Below are positions 42,710-52,867 of a DNA stretch of 64,000 nt, in pieces; position 1 is the stretch's first letter; each line of letters opens with the position of its first letter. The position numbers and the translations under genes are program-made. Under the pieces are notes generated by a model. The model saw only the letters and a program-made list of their open reading frames with translations, was not told the DNA's origin and ran no database searches. The DNA is from Halobacillus_A sp043497005 (GTDB lineage: Bacteria; Bacillota; Bacilli; Bacillales; Halobacillaceae): assembly GCF_043497005.1 (NCBI RefSeq), contig NZ_JBIEKE010000002.1, forward strand, positions 558,001-622,000, read 5' to 3'.

Positions 42710-44563
42710 TTACATCACACGTTTAAACATTTTTTCCATTTCATATTCTGAGAAGAAAACAATAATTGGTCTCCCGTGAGGACACGTAAATGGATCAGTT
42801 GAATTTCGGAGCTCTTCCAGGAGCCGGAACATGTCATTATGATTTAAATAATGGTTTGCTTTGATGGATCGCTTACACGACATGAGTATCGCTGCTTCTT
42901 CTCTTAACTTGGCTATATCAATTTTGTTTTCTCTCATTAATTGATCAACTATATCTTGAATAACTTCTTCCTCAAATCCCTTCGGAAACCATTGCGGGTG
43001 GGATCGGACAATATAACTATTGCCGCCAAATGTTTCAAAGAACAGCCCCACTTTTTCAAACTCACTTTGATATTCTTCAATTTTCAATGCTTCATGTCTT
43101 TGAAAATTGAATGTCATAGGCACCAAGAGTTCTTGTACTTCGTGATCAACTTCCGCAATTTTTTCTTTAAAAAATTCATATTTAATGCGTTCTTGCGCTG
43201 CGTGCTGGTCAACGATGTACATTCCTTCTTCGTTTTGCGCGAGGATGTAAGTGCCGTGCAATTGCCCAATTGGATGCATAACAGGTACACGCTTGTCCGA
43301 AGGTGCTTCGCGTTTTTGATCCTCCGGCTTACATGGTGGTGATTCTTCTTCCTGATTTAAGATAAAATCATTATTCTTCTTATTTTCAACAGAGACAGTT
43401 GATGTCGATGCATTAGCTTTTTTCTCTTTTTCATTGAGTAAGGGTGAAGCGGAAAAAAAAGTATTTGCCGCATTTTCTTTAATACGCTCTGGAGCAGGTT
43501 CATAAAGTGGAAAACTCTCTTGCTTTTGATAAGACTTTTCTTTCTTCACCGGTTTATTTTCAACTTCAGGGATAAGCGTCTGCCGGCGAAAAGCTTCCCG
43601 AATGGTTTGCTCCAGTAAATCATAAATTTCTTTTTCTTTACTAAATCTTACTTCGAGTTTTGCCGGGTGGACGTTTACATCAACCAGAATAGGATCCATT
43701 TCTATATTCAATACAACAATCGGGCTTTTACCGGTGGGTAATAATGTATGATAACCTTCTAAAATGGCTTTATTTAGAACAATATTACGAATGTAACGAC
43801 CATTAATTATGGTTGAAATATAACTTCTAGAAGCACGGTACACTTCAGGTTTGGCAATATAACCATTGATACGAAAGTCTTTCGTTTCGGCCTGGATCGG
43901 AATCATTTTTCGCGCTACATTCATACCATAAATTTGAGCCGCAACTTGTAAAACATCTCCTCGTCCATTTGTACGAAATAATTCCTTGTCATTATGCTTA
44001 CATGTGAATTTAATTTCCGGGTGAGCTAAAGCCATCCGATTTAAAACATCAGTGATATGACCAAGTTCAGTATGAATCGTCTTCATATATTTTAATCTCG
44101 CAGGTGTATTATAGAACAGTTCATCTACTGTAATGTCTGTGCCTTTACGTGCATCGCACTTGCCTTCTGTTCGCACCTCTCCACCTGCTATTTCTAATTT
44201 TGTTCCCGCTTCATGACCTTGAGAGGTTTGAATAGTTAGCCGGCTGACTGCTGCAATACTTGCTAAAGCTTCCCCCCTAAAACCAAGAGTCCGCACGTGA
44301 AACAGGTCGTGTTCACTTTGGATTTTACTCGTAGCGTGCCTATAGAAAGCTCGCTTCGTATTTTCCTCATCCATGCCGTCGCCGTTATCCGTGACTCGAA
44401 TTCGCTGTAAGCCCGCTTCGACAAGTTCAATCTCAATCCACGTGCTATTAGCATCAATGCAATTTTCCACTAACTCTTTAACTACAGAGGAAGGTCGTTC
44501 CACGACTTCCCCTGCAGCAATTTTGTTCGCTAAGTGATCTGGCATTAATTGAATAGCCGTCAA
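42710..44563 (-). CDS. mutL: DNA mismatch repair protein MutL
   Basis: Couples mismatch recognition by MutS to strand removal. The N-terminal GHKL ATPase has NKIAAGEVVERPSSVVKELV and the lid LGFRGEALASIAAVSRL. A disordered linker of about 100 residues precedes the C-terminal domain. That domain carries the endonuclease motif DQHAAQERIKYE plus the zinc-site pieces SCKRSIKANHYL and CPHGRP, so this MutL should nick DNA itself, as in bacteria without MutH. TTG start with GGGAGG 9 bases upstream. It follows mutS by 33 bases. Confidence 0.97.
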   Translation of the reverse strand: MTAIQLMPDHLANKIAAGEVVERPSSVVKELVENCIDANSTWIEIELVEAGLQRIRVTDNGDGMDEENTKRAFYRHATSKIQSEHDLFHVRTLGFRGEALASIAAVSRLTIQTSQGHEAGTKLEIAGGEVRTEGKCDARKGTDITVDELFYNTPARLKYMKTIHTELGHITDVLNRMALAHPEIKFTCKHNDKELFRTNGRGDVLQVAAQIYGMNVARKMIPIQAETKDFRINGYIAKPEVYRASRSYISTIINGRYIRNIVLNKAILEGYHTLLPTGKSPIVVLNIEMDPILVDVNVHPAKLEVRFSKEKEIYDLLEQTIREAFRRQTLIPEVENKPVKKEKSYQKQESFPLYEPAPERIKENAANTFFSASPLLNEKEKKANASTSTVSVENKKNNDFILNQEEESPPCKPEDQKREAPSDKRVPVMHPIGQLHGTYILAQNEEGMYIVDQHAAQERIKYEFFKEKIAEVDHEVQELLVPMTFNFQRHEALKIEEYQSEFEKVGLFFETFGGNSYIVRSHPQWFPKGFEEEVIQDIVDQLMRENKIDIAKLREEAAILMSCKRSIKANHYLNHNDMFRLLEELRNSTDPFTCPHGRPIIVFFSEYEMEKMFKRVM

Positions 44564-44596
44564 TATGTGATCCTCCCTTCTTCCCTGCTCAAAGAA

Positions 44597-47152
44597 TTAT
44601 TTCTTTTTTAAATGTTTTTGCATTTGATAAAGCTCATTCATCGCATCCATCGGAGTGAGTTCCATTAGGTTTAAATTTTGCAATCGAGACTCTATTTTTG
44701 AAGGCTGCGGTTTTGATGTTATTTTTTCTTCTTCTACAAATAAGCTGAGCTGTTCTTCACCAGATTCTTCACGACGAGTGCTTTCTAATTCATGAAGCAG
44801 CGTAGTTGCTCGATTAATCAGTGTATCAGGCAATTCAGCTAGCTTGGCTACATGAATACCGTAACTTTCATCGGCTGCTCCTTCTTGAATTTGATGGAGG
44901 AATATAACGCTGCCTTCATACTCTTCAGCTTTCACGTGAATATTCTTTAACCGGTCTAACTCTTCTTCTAAACTCGTCAGCTCATGATAATGGGTAGAAA
45001 ATAGGGTCTTAGCACGAATACTTTCATGAATGTGTTCAACAATGGCTTGCGCTAAAGCCATTCCATCATAAGTACTTGTCCCTCTCCCGATTTCATCAAG
45101 TAGAATTAAGCTGTTTTCAGTGGCATGAGTAAGCGCGTGGTTTGCTTCAAGCATTTCTACCATAAATGTACTCTGTCCTGAAACTAAATCATCAGCGGCT
45201 CCTATTCTCGTGAAAATTTGGTCGAATACAGGAAGATTAGCTTGTTCACACGGTACAAAGCTTCCCATCTGAGCCATTATCGAAGTTAAAGCCAGCTGAC
45301 GCATATACGTACTTTTACCTGACATATTAGGCCCTGTAATCAACAATACATCTTTAGATTCATCCATAAAAATGTCGTTAGGAACAAATGATTCCCCTTC
45401 CATCACTTGTTCAACGACAGGGTGCCTTCCTTGTTTTACGTCGACTACTCGATGATTATTAAACGCTGGACGATGGTAGCCGTATTGATCAGCAAGCTGA
45501 GCGAATCCTTGGAGCACGTCGATTCGACTAATTTTCTCAGCTAAAATTTGCAGCTTCCCTACATATTGTTTTACCTTCTCTCTAAGTTCGGTAAATAAAT
45601 GATATTCTAACTCCACACTTTTCTCTTGGGCTTCAAGTATTAACGTTTCTTTTTCTTTAAGCTCCGGGGTAATATAACGTTCTGCATTGGTCAAGGTTTG
45701 TTTTCTTTCATATCTACCTTCAGGTAAGTGTTGAATGTTTGCCTTTGTGACCTCAATATAATAACCAAACACACGATTATAGCCAATCTTCAGCGATTTA
45801 ATCCCCGTTTCTTGCCGTTCCTTTGCCTCTAATTCTGCTATCCACTGTTTCCCATTCTTAGAAGCGTCCCGATATTCATCAAGCCGGGGGTGATAGCCGT
45901 CCTGAATCATACCGCCTTCACTAATATGGATAGGTGGGTCATCCAATAAACTATCTTCCAACAAATTCTTTAAATCAGTTAATGGATCAATGGCCTCATA
46001 GAGATGCTTCACGGCTTTATGATTAAATTGGTGCAGCGTGTCTAACAATTGGGGCACAGCCATCAGCGATTGCTTTAATTGGATTAAGTCCCGGGCGTTT
46101 ACATTTCCATAGGCTACCCGGCCCGCTAGCCGTTCTAGATCGTACACTGATTTCAATTGGTCACGTAATGTTTCTCTTTCAAAGAATTGATCCAGCAGTC
46201 CTTCCACTTGTTCGTGTCTAAGTGTTATTTCATCGATTGAAAGCAAAGGCCTTTCCAGCCATTTCTTTAATGTCCGAGACCCCATAGCTGTCATAGACTG
46301 GTCCAAAACGGCTAATAAGCTCCCTTTCTTTCCTTGTTTCCTCATCGTTTCCAGCAGCTCTAAATTGCGTTTGGAATACATATCTAAGGACATGTATTTT
46401 TTCAATTCGATCATTTTAACAGGACGCAGATGATCGAGTGAACGCTTTTGAGTATGCACAATATAATTGAGTAAGCGACCGAATCCTTCCCTGCATTTAT
46501 CATCTTGAATATCATCAACTAAACTTTGAAAAGATTCTTGAATGGTTGTTTCATTACTAAAAGATATAGTGAGCCCAAGGCGATCGATAAACATTTGCTG
46601 CCTCGCTTCATCCAACGTTTCGTCTACGACTACTTCCTTTACAGGTCGATTAAATAATTCACTTAAAACAGCATCGAAACCTTCTGACAAAACAGCCACA
46701 CTATTTTCTCCAGTAGTTAAATCATTGTAACTCACTGTGTACGTTCCATCTTCGAATTCACTAACTGAAGCTAAATAATTATTTTCTTTTTCATCCAGCA
46801 TACTTCCTTCCATTACAGTGCCAGGGGTAATAAGCTGGACGACTTCACGTTTCACGACGCCTTTTGCAGTCTTAGGATCTTCGACTTGTTCACAAATCGC
46901 AACTTTGAAACCTTTTTCAATTAACTGCTTTATGTAATTTTCAGCGGAATGATAAGGAACACCGCACATCGGAATACGGTCTTCTCCCCCTCCATCTCTA
47001 CTCGTTAATGTTATTTCCAGTTCTTGTGATGCTTTAAGGGCATCATCAAAGAACATTTCATAAAAATCTCCCAATCTAAAAAATAAAAAAGCATCTTTTT
47101 GTTGTGACTTTATCTTTAAATATTGCTGCATCATTGGTGTGTATTGAACCAT
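44597..47152 (-). CDS. mutS: DNA mismatch repair protein MutS
   Basis: Recognises mismatches and small loops. The 851 residues contain the N-terminal mismatch-wedge motif FFRLGDFYEMFFDDA (Phe-x-Glu), the clamp and lever domains, Walker A GPNMSGKSTYMRQ, Walker B LILLDEIGRGTSTYDG and a C-terminal QLSLF beta-clamp-type motif. GGAGG precedes the ATG. mutL follows directly. The gene order cotE-mutS-mutL is as in B. subtilis. Confidence 0.98.
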   Translation of the reverse strand: MVQYTPMMQQYLKIKSQQKDAFLFFRLGDFYEMFFDDALKASQELEITLTSRDGGGEDRIPMCGVPYHSAENYIKQLIEKGFKVAICEQVEDPKTAKGVVKREVVQLITPGTVMEGSMLDEKENNYLASVSEFEDGTYTVSYNDLTTGENSVAVLSEGFDAVLSELFNRPVKEVVVDETLDEARQQMFIDRLGLTISFSNETTIQESFQSLVDDIQDDKCREGFGRLLNYIVHTQKRSLDHLRPVKMIELKKYMSLDMYSKRNLELLETMRKQGKKGSLLAVLDQSMTAMGSRTLKKWLERPLLSIDEITLRHEQVEGLLDQFFERETLRDQLKSVYDLERLAGRVAYGNVNARDLIQLKQSLMAVPQLLDTLHQFNHKAVKHLYEAIDPLTDLKNLLEDSLLDDPPIHISEGGMIQDGYHPRLDEYRDASKNGKQWIAELEAKERQETGIKSLKIGYNRVFGYYIEVTKANIQHLPEGRYERKQTLTNAERYITPELKEKETLILEAQEKSVELEYHLFTELREKVKQYVGKLQILAEKISRIDVLQGFAQLADQYGYHRPAFNNHRVVDVKQGRHPVVEQVMEGESFVPNDIFMDESKDVLLITGPNMSGKSTYMRQLALTSIMAQMGSFVPCEQANLPVFDQIFTRIGAADDLVSGQSTFMVEMLEANHALTHATENSLILLDEIGRGTSTYDGMALAQAIVEHIHESIRAKTLFSTHYHELTSLEEELDRLKNIHVKAEEYEGSVIFLHQIQEGAADESYGIHVAKLAELPDTLINRATTLLHELESTRREESGEEQLSLFVEEEKITSKPQPSKIESRLQNLNLMELTPMDAMNELYQMQKHLKKK

Positions 47153-47282
47153 ATTAAATCCTCCAAAACCGAACGTAAATTGATGCCCCCTCCATGAGTT
47201 CTGACATCAGATAGAAACATTATATCACACTGGTTCAACCTCTATGAATCAAGTCACTTAAGAACTTAACGTTTAAAAATTC

Positions 47283-47318
47283 AAAAAAAAATGCCCCGCT
47301 GAATCAGCAAGGACATGA
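47283..47318 (-). terminator. Terminator of cotE
   Basis: Minus-strand TGTCC-TTGCTGA pairs with TCAGCGGGGCA, allowing G-U pairs, and is followed by nine T. It lies just past the cotE stop. Confidence 0.75.
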
Positions 47319-47321
47319 ATA

Positions 47322-47897
47322 TTAATCTTTATGATGGCTGCTACTACTGCTGCTGCTCGGCAAGAAATCAGTTTCTATTCCTGAAAAATCATCAGATGAT
47401 AGCTCAAGGTCAAAATCACAATCATCATCGCAGCCGTCCGGATCTACACGAACACATAGTTTCGTTTCCCCGATAACGTCCACTAAAAACTCTCTTTCTA
47501 CTTCCACTACAATTTTTTGACCTTGAGCTGCAATTTTACACTCCAGGCAGTTGGGCTGCTGAACGGCTTTTGCGATAACTTCTACGTGGTCATTAATACA
47601 ATTTTCATCTTTGACAACGAGGGGAACACTATCGCAGTAGTTTACACGTTCTGTGACAACTTCTGTTTTCGTATTATCATTATACGAATACCAGACGTTA
47701 ATGTCATAACTTCCAGAAACTTCTACATGCTCCCCCTTTTTCTTGGCATTGTAAATATGATTAATTACCCAACAACCAAGTATGCTGGTCGGCCGATGCG
47801 AAGGACTGATAGTGTGGGTAGCTTCAACGAATTTTTTTCCTTTTCCACAAACCGCCTTCGTAATAATTTCTCTGTATTCGCGTTCGAAAAATGACAT
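47322..47897 (-). CDS. cotE: Outer spore coat morphogenetic protein CotE
   Basis: CotE forms the platform on which the outer spore coat assembles. The 191-aa protein starts MSFFEREYREIITKAVCGKG and has ISPSHRPTSILGCWVINHIY, both typical of CotE. It ends in an acidic stretch and a run of seven serines followed by HHKD; B. subtilis CotE also has an acidic C-terminus used for recruiting coat proteins. Seven or more cysteines are present. The ATG at 47895-47897 follows AAGGAGG by 10 bases. Mother-cell sigma control is expected; a SigE-like CATAGAAT lies upstream but no firm -35 was found. Confidence 0.95.
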   Translation of the reverse strand: MSFFEREYREIITKAVCGKGKKFVEATHTISPSHRPTSILGCWVINHIYNAKKKGEHVEVSGSYDINVWYSYNDNTKTEVVTERVNYCDSVPLVVKDENCINDHVEVIAKAVQQPNCLECKIAAQGQKIVVEVEREFLVDVIGETKLCVRVDPDGCDDDCDFDLELSSDDFSGIETDFLPSSSSSSSHHKD

Positions 47898-48021
47898 AGG
47901 AAACACTCCTCCTTATTCTACCACTCATCCTATGCGGAATTGGGCAAATGGTGAACAAAATTCTCGATGACTTAAGGACGTTTGTATTTCATTCTATGCA
48001 CTAGCCTATAAAATTGTACAA

Positions 48022-48055
48022 AAAAATCCGTTAGATAAAAGTTTATCTAACGGAT
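48022..48055 (-). terminator. Terminator of ricA
   Basis: ATCCGTTAGATAAA (48026-48039) pairs perfectly with TTTATCTAACGGAT (48042-48055); the minus strand continues TTTTTTTGTAC. Confidence 0.9.
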
Positions 48056-48063
48056 CCGTGTAT

Positions 48064-48489
48064 TTAATGGCTGCAAGAGCTGTTTTCTTTTTTTGTTCCT
48101 GTCTCTCCGCTGAGCACATCTCCACCAGTAGAGCGGATAACTTCGTTAGTCACTTCACGAGAGATGGTACTCGAAATCATTTGTAAAATATCGTTAATAA
48201 CCATCTGTGTTTCTTTAAATTCCGCAACGACCGGAATCGCATCCAGCTCATCTTGAAGACGATCAATTTCTTTTTCAATTCGTTCCAAGGCTTCCGACTT
48301 TCCATACGCTTGAAAGTTTACAGCTTGCTTTTGCAATGCTTTAATTTTTTTAATATGGGATTGAACTTTTTGATTTTCGTTCAGTTTCGCTTCAATTTGC
48401 TTAAACCGGTCAATCTCTTCGATGTCTGCGATCATTTTAGCTAGTCTATGGGCTTCATCAACCACTTGTTTTCTTGTATATTGAGCCAT
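48064..48489 (-). CDS. ricA: RicA (YmcA) RNA-processing / biofilm regulator
   Basis: A 141-aa helical protein of the YlbF/YmcA family. With RicF and RicT it forms a complex that assists RNase Y and promotes biofilm, competence and sporulation in B. subtilis. The helical core (EAKLNENQKVQSHIKKIKAL) and the C-terminal NSSCSH with one cysteine are visible. It begins immediately after the miaB stop and shares its transcript. RNase Y itself is encoded at 53.8 kb. Confidence 0.9.
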   Translation of the reverse strand: MAQYTRKQVVDEAHRLAKMIADIEEIDRFKQIEAKLNENQKVQSHIKKIKALQKQAVNFQAYGKSEALERIEKEIDRLQDELDAIPVVAEFKETQMVINDILQMISSTISREVTNEVIRSTGGDVLSGETGTKKENSSCSH

Positions 48490-50061
48490 TTATTTCACCT
48501 CTGCCGTTTCTTCAACCATTTCTCCGTTAAGAGACCATGTTTTAGTTTCTGTAATTCGTACCTTAACAAGATGGCCGATGGAAGAACGCGGCCCTCTAAA
48601 GTTCACCATTTTATTTCGTTTCGTGTATCCAGCAAGAACATCTTTGTTTTTCTTACTCTCCCCTTCAACAAGAACCTCAACGATTTCGCCTTCATATTTT
48701 TTCATTGATTCAGCCGCCTGTCGGTTAACAATTTCATTTAAACGGTGCAGGCGGTTTTTCTTCACGTCCATTGAAACGTTGTCCTGCATTCGAGCAGCAG
48801 GTGTGCCGTCCCTTGGAGAGTATATAAACGTATAGGCTGCTTCAAAACCTACCTCTTCAACTAATGATAACGTATCTTCGAACTGTTCTTCAGTTTCATT
48901 AGGGAAGCCTACGATAATATCTGTTGTTAAAGTCGCGCCTGGCATCGCTGTGCGAATCTTTCTTACAAGCTCTAAATATTCCTCACGCGAATATTTACGC
49001 CCCATAATTTTTAAAATATCTGAGTTACCGGATTGTACAGGCAAGTGAATATGATCAAGCATATTCCCGCCTTTAGCTAGTACTTCTATTAAGCGCTCAT
49101 CAAAATCTCTTGGGTGGGAAGTAGTAAAACGCACCCTCGGAATATCAATCGATCGAAGTTCATCCATAAGATCGCCTAAACCATAATTTATTTCGAGATC
49201 TTTTCCATAGGCATTGACGTTCTGACCGAGCAATGTTACTTCTTTATAGCCTTGAGCTGCCAGATGACGGACTTCTTGAATAATGTCTTCAGGTAATCGA
49301 CTGCGTTCTTTTCCTCGAGTGTATGGAACGATACAGTAAGTACAGAATTTATCACATCCGTACATAATGTTGACCCAGCCTTTTATTTTTCCTTTGCGTG
49401 ATCTCGGAAGGTTCTCAATAATATCCCCTTCTTTAGACCATACGTCAATCACCATTTCTTTACCAAACATCGCTTCTTTCACGAGTTGTGGTAAACGGTG
49501 GATGTTATGAGTTCCAAAAATTAAATCGATGAAAGGATGTTTTTTTAGAATACGGTTTACGACCGATTCTTCCTGAGACATACAGCCGCAGATCCCGATA
49601 ATTAAATCCGGATTTTCCAGCTTTAATGGTTTTAAGTGACCAATTTCTCCAAACACTTTGTTTTCAGCATTTTCCCTGATCGCACAAGTGTTTAATAATA
49701 TGATATCGGCTTCTTTCGTATCGGTAGTAGACTCATAACCCATCTCTTCAAATATACCGGCCATGACCTCTGTGTCATGCTCGTTCATCTGACAGCCGTA
49801 CGTACGGATCATGTATTTGCGGCCATTTCCTGCATCTTCCATATCTTCAGGAATTTTGAAGTCGTAATGAATTTGGACATCCTCTTTACGCCGCCTCTGT
49901 GCCTTTCTTAAAGAAGGAGGCTGATATGTTGTTTCAAAATATTTCATGAAATCTTCGCTGCTTTTATCTTTTAGCCGCTCCAGGTTGTCCTGATCGGATT
50001 TTACGTCCGCTGGCTCCCCCTGGTGAATAAGCGACATTTCTTTTCGCTGCTGTTCGTTCAT
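48490..50061 (-). CDS. miaB: tRNA-2-methylthio-N6-dimethylallyladenosine synthase MiaB
   Basis: Radical-SAM methylthiotransferase that modifies isopentenyl-A37 made by MiaA. The 523 residues have a Bacillus-type N-terminal extension of about 65 residues, the UPF0004 cysteines (YGCQMNEHD, NTCAIRENA, GICGCMSQEE), the radical-SAM triad CDKFCTYCIVPYTRG and a C-terminal TRAM domain. GAAAGGAG precedes the ATG. ricA follows with no gap. Confidence 0.96.
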   Translation of the reverse strand: MNEQQRKEMSLIHQGEPADVKSDQDNLERLKDKSSEDFMKYFETTYQPPSLRKAQRRRKEDVQIHYDFKIPEDMEDAGNGRKYMIRTYGCQMNEHDTEVMAGIFEEMGYESTTDTKEADIILLNTCAIRENAENKVFGEIGHLKPLKLENPDLIIGICGCMSQEESVVNRILKKHPFIDLIFGTHNIHRLPQLVKEAMFGKEMVIDVWSKEGDIIENLPRSRKGKIKGWVNIMYGCDKFCTYCIVPYTRGKERSRLPEDIIQEVRHLAAQGYKEVTLLGQNVNAYGKDLEINYGLGDLMDELRSIDIPRVRFTTSHPRDFDERLIEVLAKGGNMLDHIHLPVQSGNSDILKIMGRKYSREEYLELVRKIRTAMPGATLTTDIIVGFPNETEEQFEDTLSLVEEVGFEAAYTFIYSPRDGTPAARMQDNVSMDVKKNRLHRLNEIVNRQAAESMKKYEGEIVEVLVEGESKKNKDVLAGYTKRNKMVNFRGPRSSIGHLVKVRITETKTWSLNGEMVEETAEVK

Positions 50062-50148
50062 AGCGATCTCCTTTCAATGAGAGCATTGTAACTGTATTAT
50101 TATATCAACTTTCGCCTTATTTTTTAAGAGCAATGCAAAAATTGTCTC

Positions 50149-50185
50149 AAAAAAAGCCACAATGTACTTTATCATCATTGTGGCT
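50149..50185 (-). terminator. Terminator of the tdh-kbl operon
   Basis: AGCCACAATG (50155-50164) pairs with CATTGTGGCT (50176-50185); the minus strand then has seven T. Confidence 0.88.
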
Positions 50186-50196
50186 CTACTTATCAA

Positions 50197-51372
50197 TTAT
50201 AAAACATTTAATTTTTTCGCGACCTTTTCAAAAGCATGGAGGGCTGCCTGTAATTCTTCTTTTGAATGCTCCGCAGTTACAATCGTGCGAATCCTGCCCT
50301 TCCCGCGTTGTACGGTCGGGAATACAATTCCTTGGGCAAATACCCCTTCTTCAAATAATTCATCTGAGAACTTATGTGTGAGCGCATCATCACCGATCAT
50401 TACAGGAGTAATTGGTGTTTCGCTGATTCCCGTATCAAATCCTAGATCTTTCAATCCTTTTTTAAAGAATTTAGTGTTATCCCATAACTTATCAATCAAT
50501 TCAGGTTCATCAAGCAGTACATCGATCGCAGCGTCATTTGCTGCCGTTACTGCAGGTGGGTGAGATGTACTAAATAAGAAGGGGCGTCCTTTATGAATTA
50601 AATATTCTCTAAGGATCTTTGTACTCGCCGCATATCCACCTAATACGCCGATAGCTTTACTTAATGTTCCTACTTGAATATGAACACGGCCGTCTAAGTT
50701 AAAATGATTTACCGTGCCGCGTCCGTTATCTCCAAGAACCCCGCTAGCATGCGCATCGTCTACCATAATAAGTGCATCATATTTCTCTGCAAGGTCCACA
50801 ATTTCGGGTAATGGAGCTATATTTCCATCCATAGAGAAAACTCCATCCGTTACGACTAGACGTGTGCGGTACTCTGAACTTTCTTTTAAAGCTTGCTCTA
50901 GCGATTCCATATCCACATGCTTATAGATTTTACGTCCTGCTTTGGTTAAACGAATACCATCGATAATAGAAGCATGGTTTAATTCATCAGATATAACCAC
51001 ATCATTTTCAGTTAAAATGGATGATAAAATGCCCTGATTCGTTGTAAACCCGGATTGAAATACGAGAGAAGCTTCTGTATGTTTAAATTTTGCAAGTTTT
51101 TCTTCAAAGTTTTCATGCATTTTTAAGGTTCCTGCAATCGTACGGACCGATCCGGTTCCAACACCAAATTCTTTATTCGCTTGATCTGCGGCTTCTTTCA
51201 TTTTAGGATGAGAAGTTAACCCTAAATAGTTATTAGAGGAAAGCTGAATGACTTCTTTTCCTTTAATTTGAACTTTCGAACCTTGCGCGGATTCTAACGG
51301 AACTAATTCTCGATACGTCCCTTCTTGTTTCATTTCTTCTAATTGTTCTTGTAAATACTCAAAGCCTTTCAT
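50197..51372 (-). CDS. kbl: Glycine C-acetyltransferase (2-amino-3-ketobutyrate CoA ligase)
   Basis: Cleaves 2-amino-3-oxobutyrate with CoA to glycine and acetyl-CoA, the second step of threonine breakdown after Tdh. A 391-aa alpha-oxoamine synthase with GKEVIQLSSNNYLGL, the DGVFSMDGNIAPLPEIV and VDDAHASGVLG segments, and the PLP lysine in QVGTLSKAIGVLGG. Related 8-amino-7-oxononanoate synthases cannot be excluded by sequence alone, but adjacency to tdh (15 bases) decides. AAAGGAGG precedes the ATG. Confidence 0.95.
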   Translation of the reverse strand: MKGFEYLQEQLEEMKQEGTYRELVPLESAQGSKVQIKGKEVIQLSSNNYLGLTSHPKMKEAADQANKEFGVGTGSVRTIAGTLKMHENFEEKLAKFKHTEASLVFQSGFTTNQGILSSILTENDVVISDELNHASIIDGIRLTKAGRKIYKHVDMESLEQALKESSEYRTRLVVTDGVFSMDGNIAPLPEIVDLAEKYDALIMVDDAHASGVLGDNGRGTVNHFNLDGRVHIQVGTLSKAIGVLGGYAASTKILREYLIHKGRPFLFSTSHPPAVTAANDAAIDVLLDEPELIDKLWDNTKFFKKGLKDLGFDTGISETPITPVMIGDDALTHKFSDELFEEGVFAQGIVFPTVQRGKGRIRTIVTAEHSKEELQAALHAFEKVAKKLNVL

Positions 51373-51387
51373 AAAAATCCTCCTTTA

Positions 51388-52428
51388 TTATGGGTGTAAT
51401 ACAACTTTCCCGCATGTACCTTTATTCATTAATTGAAATCCCTTTTCAAAGTCTTCAAGTGGGAAATGGTGAGTAATTAAAGGTGATACGTCCACTTGAC
51501 CTGAGTTTAACAGACGCGATACTTGCTGCCACGTTTCATACATTTTTCTTCCCGTAATGCCTTGTACTTGAAGCCCCTTAAATACAATGTCGTTAGTAAT
51601 GTCAATGGATACCGGGCTTGTCGGCAGACTTAATATCGAAACACGCCCTCCATTAGTGATCATTTTAAATCCTTGATCCATTGCTACGGGGTGACCGCTC
51701 ATTTCACATACGACATCGACTCCATGGTCGTTTGTAAGTTGTTTAGCTACCTCTACTGGATTTTCTGTACCAGAATTTACAACAGTTGTTGCTCCCATTT
51801 GTTTAGCTAAATTCAAGCGATACTCGTTTAAATCAAAGGCAAAAACGTGAGAAGCTCCTGCCGCCTTCGCTACACCAACCGCCATTAAGCCAATAGGTCC
51901 ACACCCTATAACAGCTACACTTTTACCAGCTACGTCCCCGTTTAATACGGTGTGTACAGCATTTCCCATAGGTTCTTGAATCGAAGCAATATCTGCCGGC
52001 ATTCGGTCTGGATTTCTCCAAAGATTGGTGGCTGGGATGGCTACATACTCAGCAAAACAGCCTTGAGTATCTACACCTATGATTTTAGTATGTTCACAAA
52101 TATGATACTGTCCTGTTAAACATTGAGGGCAGTGACCACAGACAAGGTGGGTTTCTGCACTGACGTAGTCACCCATTTTGAAATTAAGTACTTTTTCTCC
52201 TACTTCTACAATTTCACCAGAGAATTCATGACCAAAGACGTAAGGAGGATGTACCCTGCTGGCGGACCAATCGTCCCAATTGTATATATGTACATCTGTA
52301 CCACAAATAGAGGTAGCTTTAACTTTAATCAGCACCTCATCGTTTTGAATAGTTGGTATGTCTACTTTTTGAATTTCAGCACCCGGTCCTCGCTGATGTT
52401 TAATTATAGCTTTCATTTTTCCGTTCAC
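51388..52428 (-). CDS. tdh: L-threonine 3-dehydrogenase
   Basis: Zinc-dependent medium-chain dehydrogenase that oxidises threonine to 2-amino-3-oxobutyrate with NAD+. The catalytic zinc site starts at SICGTDVHIYNWD, the structural zinc cysteines lie in CGHCPQCLTGQYHIC, and the Rossmann loop is GCGPIGLMAVGVAKAAG. The GTG at 52426-52428 has GAGG at 8 bases and gives MNGKMKAII, matching the family start. First gene of the tdh-kbl operon. Confidence 0.96.
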   Translation of the reverse strand: MNGKMKAIIKHQRGPGAEIQKVDIPTIQNDEVLIKVKATSICGTDVHIYNWDDWSASRVHPPYVFGHEFSGEIVEVGEKVLNFKMGDYVSAETHLVCGHCPQCLTGQYHICEHTKIIGVDTQGCFAEYVAIPATNLWRNPDRMPADIASIQEPMGNAVHTVLNGDVAGKSVAVIGCGPIGLMAVGVAKAAGASHVFAFDLNEYRLNLAKQMGATTVVNSGTENPVEVAKQLTNDHGVDVVCEMSGHPVAMDQGFKMITNGGRVSILSLPTSPVSIDITNDIVFKGLQVQGITGRKMYETWQQVSRLLNSGQVDVSPLITHHFPLEDFEKGFQLMNKGTCGKVVLHP

Positions 52429-52544
52429 AGTGAACACCTCTTTATTTAAAAAACATGATTATAACCGCATTCATTTTACATATTATCACGTTTAATAAAA
52501 TACGCAACCATGTTTGTCCACTCCAAAAATACATTTGAACATAA

Positions 52545-52588
52545 ATAAAGCCGTATCCTTGTAGGGAAAAGAATACGGCGGCTTTTTT
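52545..52588 (-). terminator. Terminator of spoVS
   Basis: GCCGTATCCTT (52550-52560) pairs with AAGAATACGGC (52569-52579); the minus strand continues TTTATTTATG. Confidence 0.8.
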
Positions 52589-52606
52589 AAAATTTTAAAA
52601 TTATTA

Positions 52607-52867
52607 TTAACGAGGCTCGATAATCAGCTTGATGGCTGTACGTTCCTCCTCATCAATCATAATATCGGTAAAAGCTGGAATACATATTAGGTCTATTCCA
52701 CTAGGTGCTACAAATCCTCTGGCAATGGCTACAGCTTTTACTGCCTGATTTAAAGCACCGGCTCCAATGGCTTGAATTTCTGCTGTCCCCCGTTCTCTTA
52801 CTACGTTTGCCAAGGCTCCTGCTACTGAATTAGGTACGGATTTAGCTGATACTTTTAATACTTCCAT
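52607..52867 (-). CDS. spoVS: Stage V sporulation protein S
   Basis: An 86-aa Alba-like protein, MEVLKVSAKSVPNSVAGALA, nearly invariant among spore formers. Needed for spore coat and cortex development in B. subtilis; probable nucleic-acid binder. The ATG at 52865-52867 follows AAGGAGGAG. It follows ymdB by about 110 bases. A SigH promoter is expected but was not identified. Confidence 0.97.
   Translation of the reverse strand: MEVLKVSAKSVPNSVAGALANVVRERGTAEIQAIGAGALNQAVKAVAIARGFVAPSGIDLICIPAFTDIMIDEEERTAIKLIIEPR

Noticed and set aside
42941..43342. 133-codon open frame antisense to mutL
   Set aside because: Shadow of mutL with Phe/Leu-rich translation and no start context.
47517..47894. 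125-codon open frame antisense to cotE
   Set aside because: Lies wholly inside cotE, low-complexity hydrophobic translation, no ribosome site.
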